IMG/VR virus record: IMGVR_UViG_3300027741_000213
Location: 1-28,046 of that record
DNA: 28,046 nucleotides
From: a virus
Direction: 5' to 3' (one strand)
Shown here: positions 27,213 through 28,046 of the stretch, in pieces
Numbering within the stretch: the stretch's first letter is position 1
Layout: each line of letters begins with the position of its first letter
The notes under the pieces: model-generated
Told to the model about the DNA's origin: nothing
Database searches by the model: none
What the model saw: the letters and a program-made list of their open reading frames with translations, nothing else
Made by a program: the position numbers and the translations under genes

Positions 27213-27254
27213 ATGGACAATAAGAGAAGGGACGTTGAGCAGGGTCCAGGTTAA
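27213..27254 (+). CDS. Possible 13-residue peptide
   Basis: ATG close behind the + strand promoter, reading M-D-N-K-R-R-D-V-E-Q-G-P-G then TAA. The beginning (ATGGACAATAAG) resembles the ATGAAAAATAAG start of the early genes, so this may be a decayed or minimal copy of the same module. Confidence 0.3.
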   Translation: MDNKRRDVEQGPG

Positions 27255-27530
27255 AAACAGCTCGATAGTCCGATAAGACGGATGTATGTTAGTTAGCTAG
27301 CCCTACCTAGATGTCCTCACATCTAAGAAACTCACTTCAAAAGAAGAGATTGCCTAGATAGACTTCATATCATTTAAAACACTCACAAATTATTCACTTG
27401 CTAACTTTGAAGAATGCATATAGATTAAAAGAATGCAAGAAATCTGTATATATAACTTTAGTAAGTTACATAGAAAAAACCTTGAGAAAAAAAACTCGTA
27501 GAAAAACTGTGGGTATATTAAGTATATAAT
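27255..27530 (+). other. Gene-free region downstream of the + promoter
   Basis: No gene seen. It contains a hairpin TAGATGT, CCTC, ACATCTA (27308-27325) and becomes very AT-rich toward 27530. It is the leader of whatever the 27182 promoter transcribes; a small RNA or a long leader for the 27531 gene are both possible. Confidence 0.45.
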
Positions 27531-27716
27531 ATGATGTACGTAGATAAGAATGGTAAGACATTGGAGTTAAATGACGTAGTAAAGGTACCCAATCACCCAT
27601 ACCCTATGAAGATAGATAGACTACTAGTAGACCAGCTTATACACATTGTAGATAATGACGTAGAACATGAAGACTATCAGTTTATTATAAAGTCTGAGTG
27701 TGTAGAGAAGATCTAA
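27531..27716 (+). CDS. Small hypothetical early-type protein
   Basis: A 61-residue protein starting 'MMYVDKNGKTLELNDVV' (two adjacent ATGs, 27531 and 27534), then 'VPNHPYPMKIDRLLVDQ' and 'DYQFIIKSECVEKI'; a small beta-rich fold of the KOW or SH3-like kind is possible but not established. The sequence before it is TATATAAT directly abutting the ATG. Its stop overlaps the next ATG (TAATG). Confidence 0.65.
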   Translation: MMYVDKNGKTLELNDVVKVPNHPYPMKIDRLLVDQLIHIVDNDVEHEDYQFIIKSECVEKI

Positions 27717-27793
27717 TGGATATAGTAAGTGATATAGTAATACCAATAGGTGGGTTACTGGCCTATTACTTCTACTTTAAAGTTCGCCGGTAG
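27716..27793 (+). CDS. 25-residue membrane peptide
   Basis: Reads 'MDIVSDIVIPIGGLLAYYFY' followed by F-K-V-R-R and a TAG: a single hydrophobic helix with a basic C-terminus, the positive-inside pattern of a one-pass membrane peptide. Its ATG overlaps the preceding stop (TAATG), which indicates coupled translation. Function unknown. Confidence 0.55.
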   Translation: MDIVSDIVIPIGGLLAYYFYFKVRR

Positions 27794-27806
27794 ATTCAGA
27801 TTCCTA

Positions 27807-27835
27807 TTGCCAGTTCCTTATAGTTTCTCCATAAT
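27807..27835 (+). promoter_or_regulatory. Sigma70-like promoter, TTGCCA-N17-CATAAT
   Basis: -35 at 27807-27812, -10 at 27830-27835, spacer 17 bp, 7 nt (AGGGGAA) to the ATG at 27843. A G-rich patch touches the start codon. Confidence 0.65.
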
Positions 27836-27842
27836 AGGGGAA

Positions 27843-28025
27843 ATGACAAATAAGAAAGACCTTATAGATACCTACGAACTCTCAGAAAAAACTGGTGAGT
27901 TTGTAGATTGGCTTCTAGATACTATTAGAGATAGAATGCATCAGTGTAGTAAGTTAAAGGACTTCAAAGGCATGGGTCAATTGAACAGCCTATATGATGC
28001 CATCCAACATAAGCTAGAAGAATAA
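27843..28025 (+). CDS. Small helical early-type protein
   Basis: A 60-residue helical protein starting 'MTNKKDLIDTYELSEKT', with 'FVDWLLDTIRDRMHQC' and 'MGQLNSLYDAIQHKLEE'. The frame is open to 27750, but the promoter just upstream of 27843 decides for the inner ATG. Its M-T-N-K-K start echoes the MKNKN starts of the minus-strand early genes. Function unknown. Confidence 0.68.
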   Translation: MTNKKDLIDTYELSEKTGEFVDWLLDTIRDRMHQCSKLKDFKGMGQLNSLYDAIQHKLEE

Positions 28026-28046
28026 GCTTGTAGTTCCTTCTTAGAA

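Noticed and set aside
26391-27276. Several + strand frames across the small early genes
   Set aside because: They contradict the minus-strand promoters and the paralogy of the minus-strand proteins.

Overview
The window is the structural and accessory part of a T4-like myovirus genome: an AT-rich, tightly packed phage chromosome of a lineage diverged from T4. The diagnostic genes run in T4 order: portal gp20 (cut by the left edge), an unnamed virion gene, gp4-type head completion protein, gp21 prohead protease, a core protein, gp22 scaffold and gp23 major capsid. T4-type late promoter motifs (NATAAATA) precede many genes. Shine-Dalgarno sequences are almost absent. The host cannot be named from the sequence; a tailed-phage host with a weak need for Shine-Dalgarno initiation is an inference.

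Layout. 1-6180 (+): head morphogenesis block. 6181-7690: capsid terminator, a free-standing GIY-YIG endonuclease, a small beta-rich virion-type protein and a bidirectional terminator. 7696-10897 (-): five-gene nucleotide-modification operon (dpdA-like transglycosylase, formyltransferase, DUF1599/Nmad1-type protein, P-loop kinase, queF). 10934-13789 (+): gp5-like baseplate hub/spike. 13791-15016 (-): three small genes, one a coiled coil with a C-terminal membrane anchor. 15075-18747 (+): 1023-residue tail fibre, fibre-assembly-like protein and a small basic protein. 18724-23148 (mostly -): phosphoribosyltransferase, a series of late-promoter genes several of which share a short N-terminal tag, a PQ-loop/SemiSWEET-like membrane protein and acidic or Cys-rich proteins. 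23231-24200 (-): tRNA-Gln, tRNA-Asn, a tRNA 3' remnant, an HNH endonuclease with no ATG/GTG/TTG start, and an aberrant tRNA-Tyr. 24256-27122 (-): a CysO/MoaD-like sulfur-carrier protein and small early-type genes. 27123-28025: divergent promoters and three small + strand genes.

How it fits together. The minus-strand operon predicts that preQ0 is reduced to preQ1 (QueF), exchanged for guanine in DNA (DpdA-like) and perhaps formylated (PurN-fold formyltransferase), giving a 7-deazaguanine-modified genome resistant to host restriction. The most striking global signal is regulatory. In many genes the late promoter octamer lies exactly 5 nt before the ATG, and in a set of small genes a sigma70-like -10 hexamer lies exactly 6 nt before the ATG. 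Both place the predicted transcription start on the start codon, so this phage appears to make leaderless mRNAs for both gene classes. Two genes with otherwise convincing N-termini appear to start at ATA. A shared N-terminal tag with (I/L)xE sites on unrelated late proteins looks like a capsid-targeting signal for gp21.
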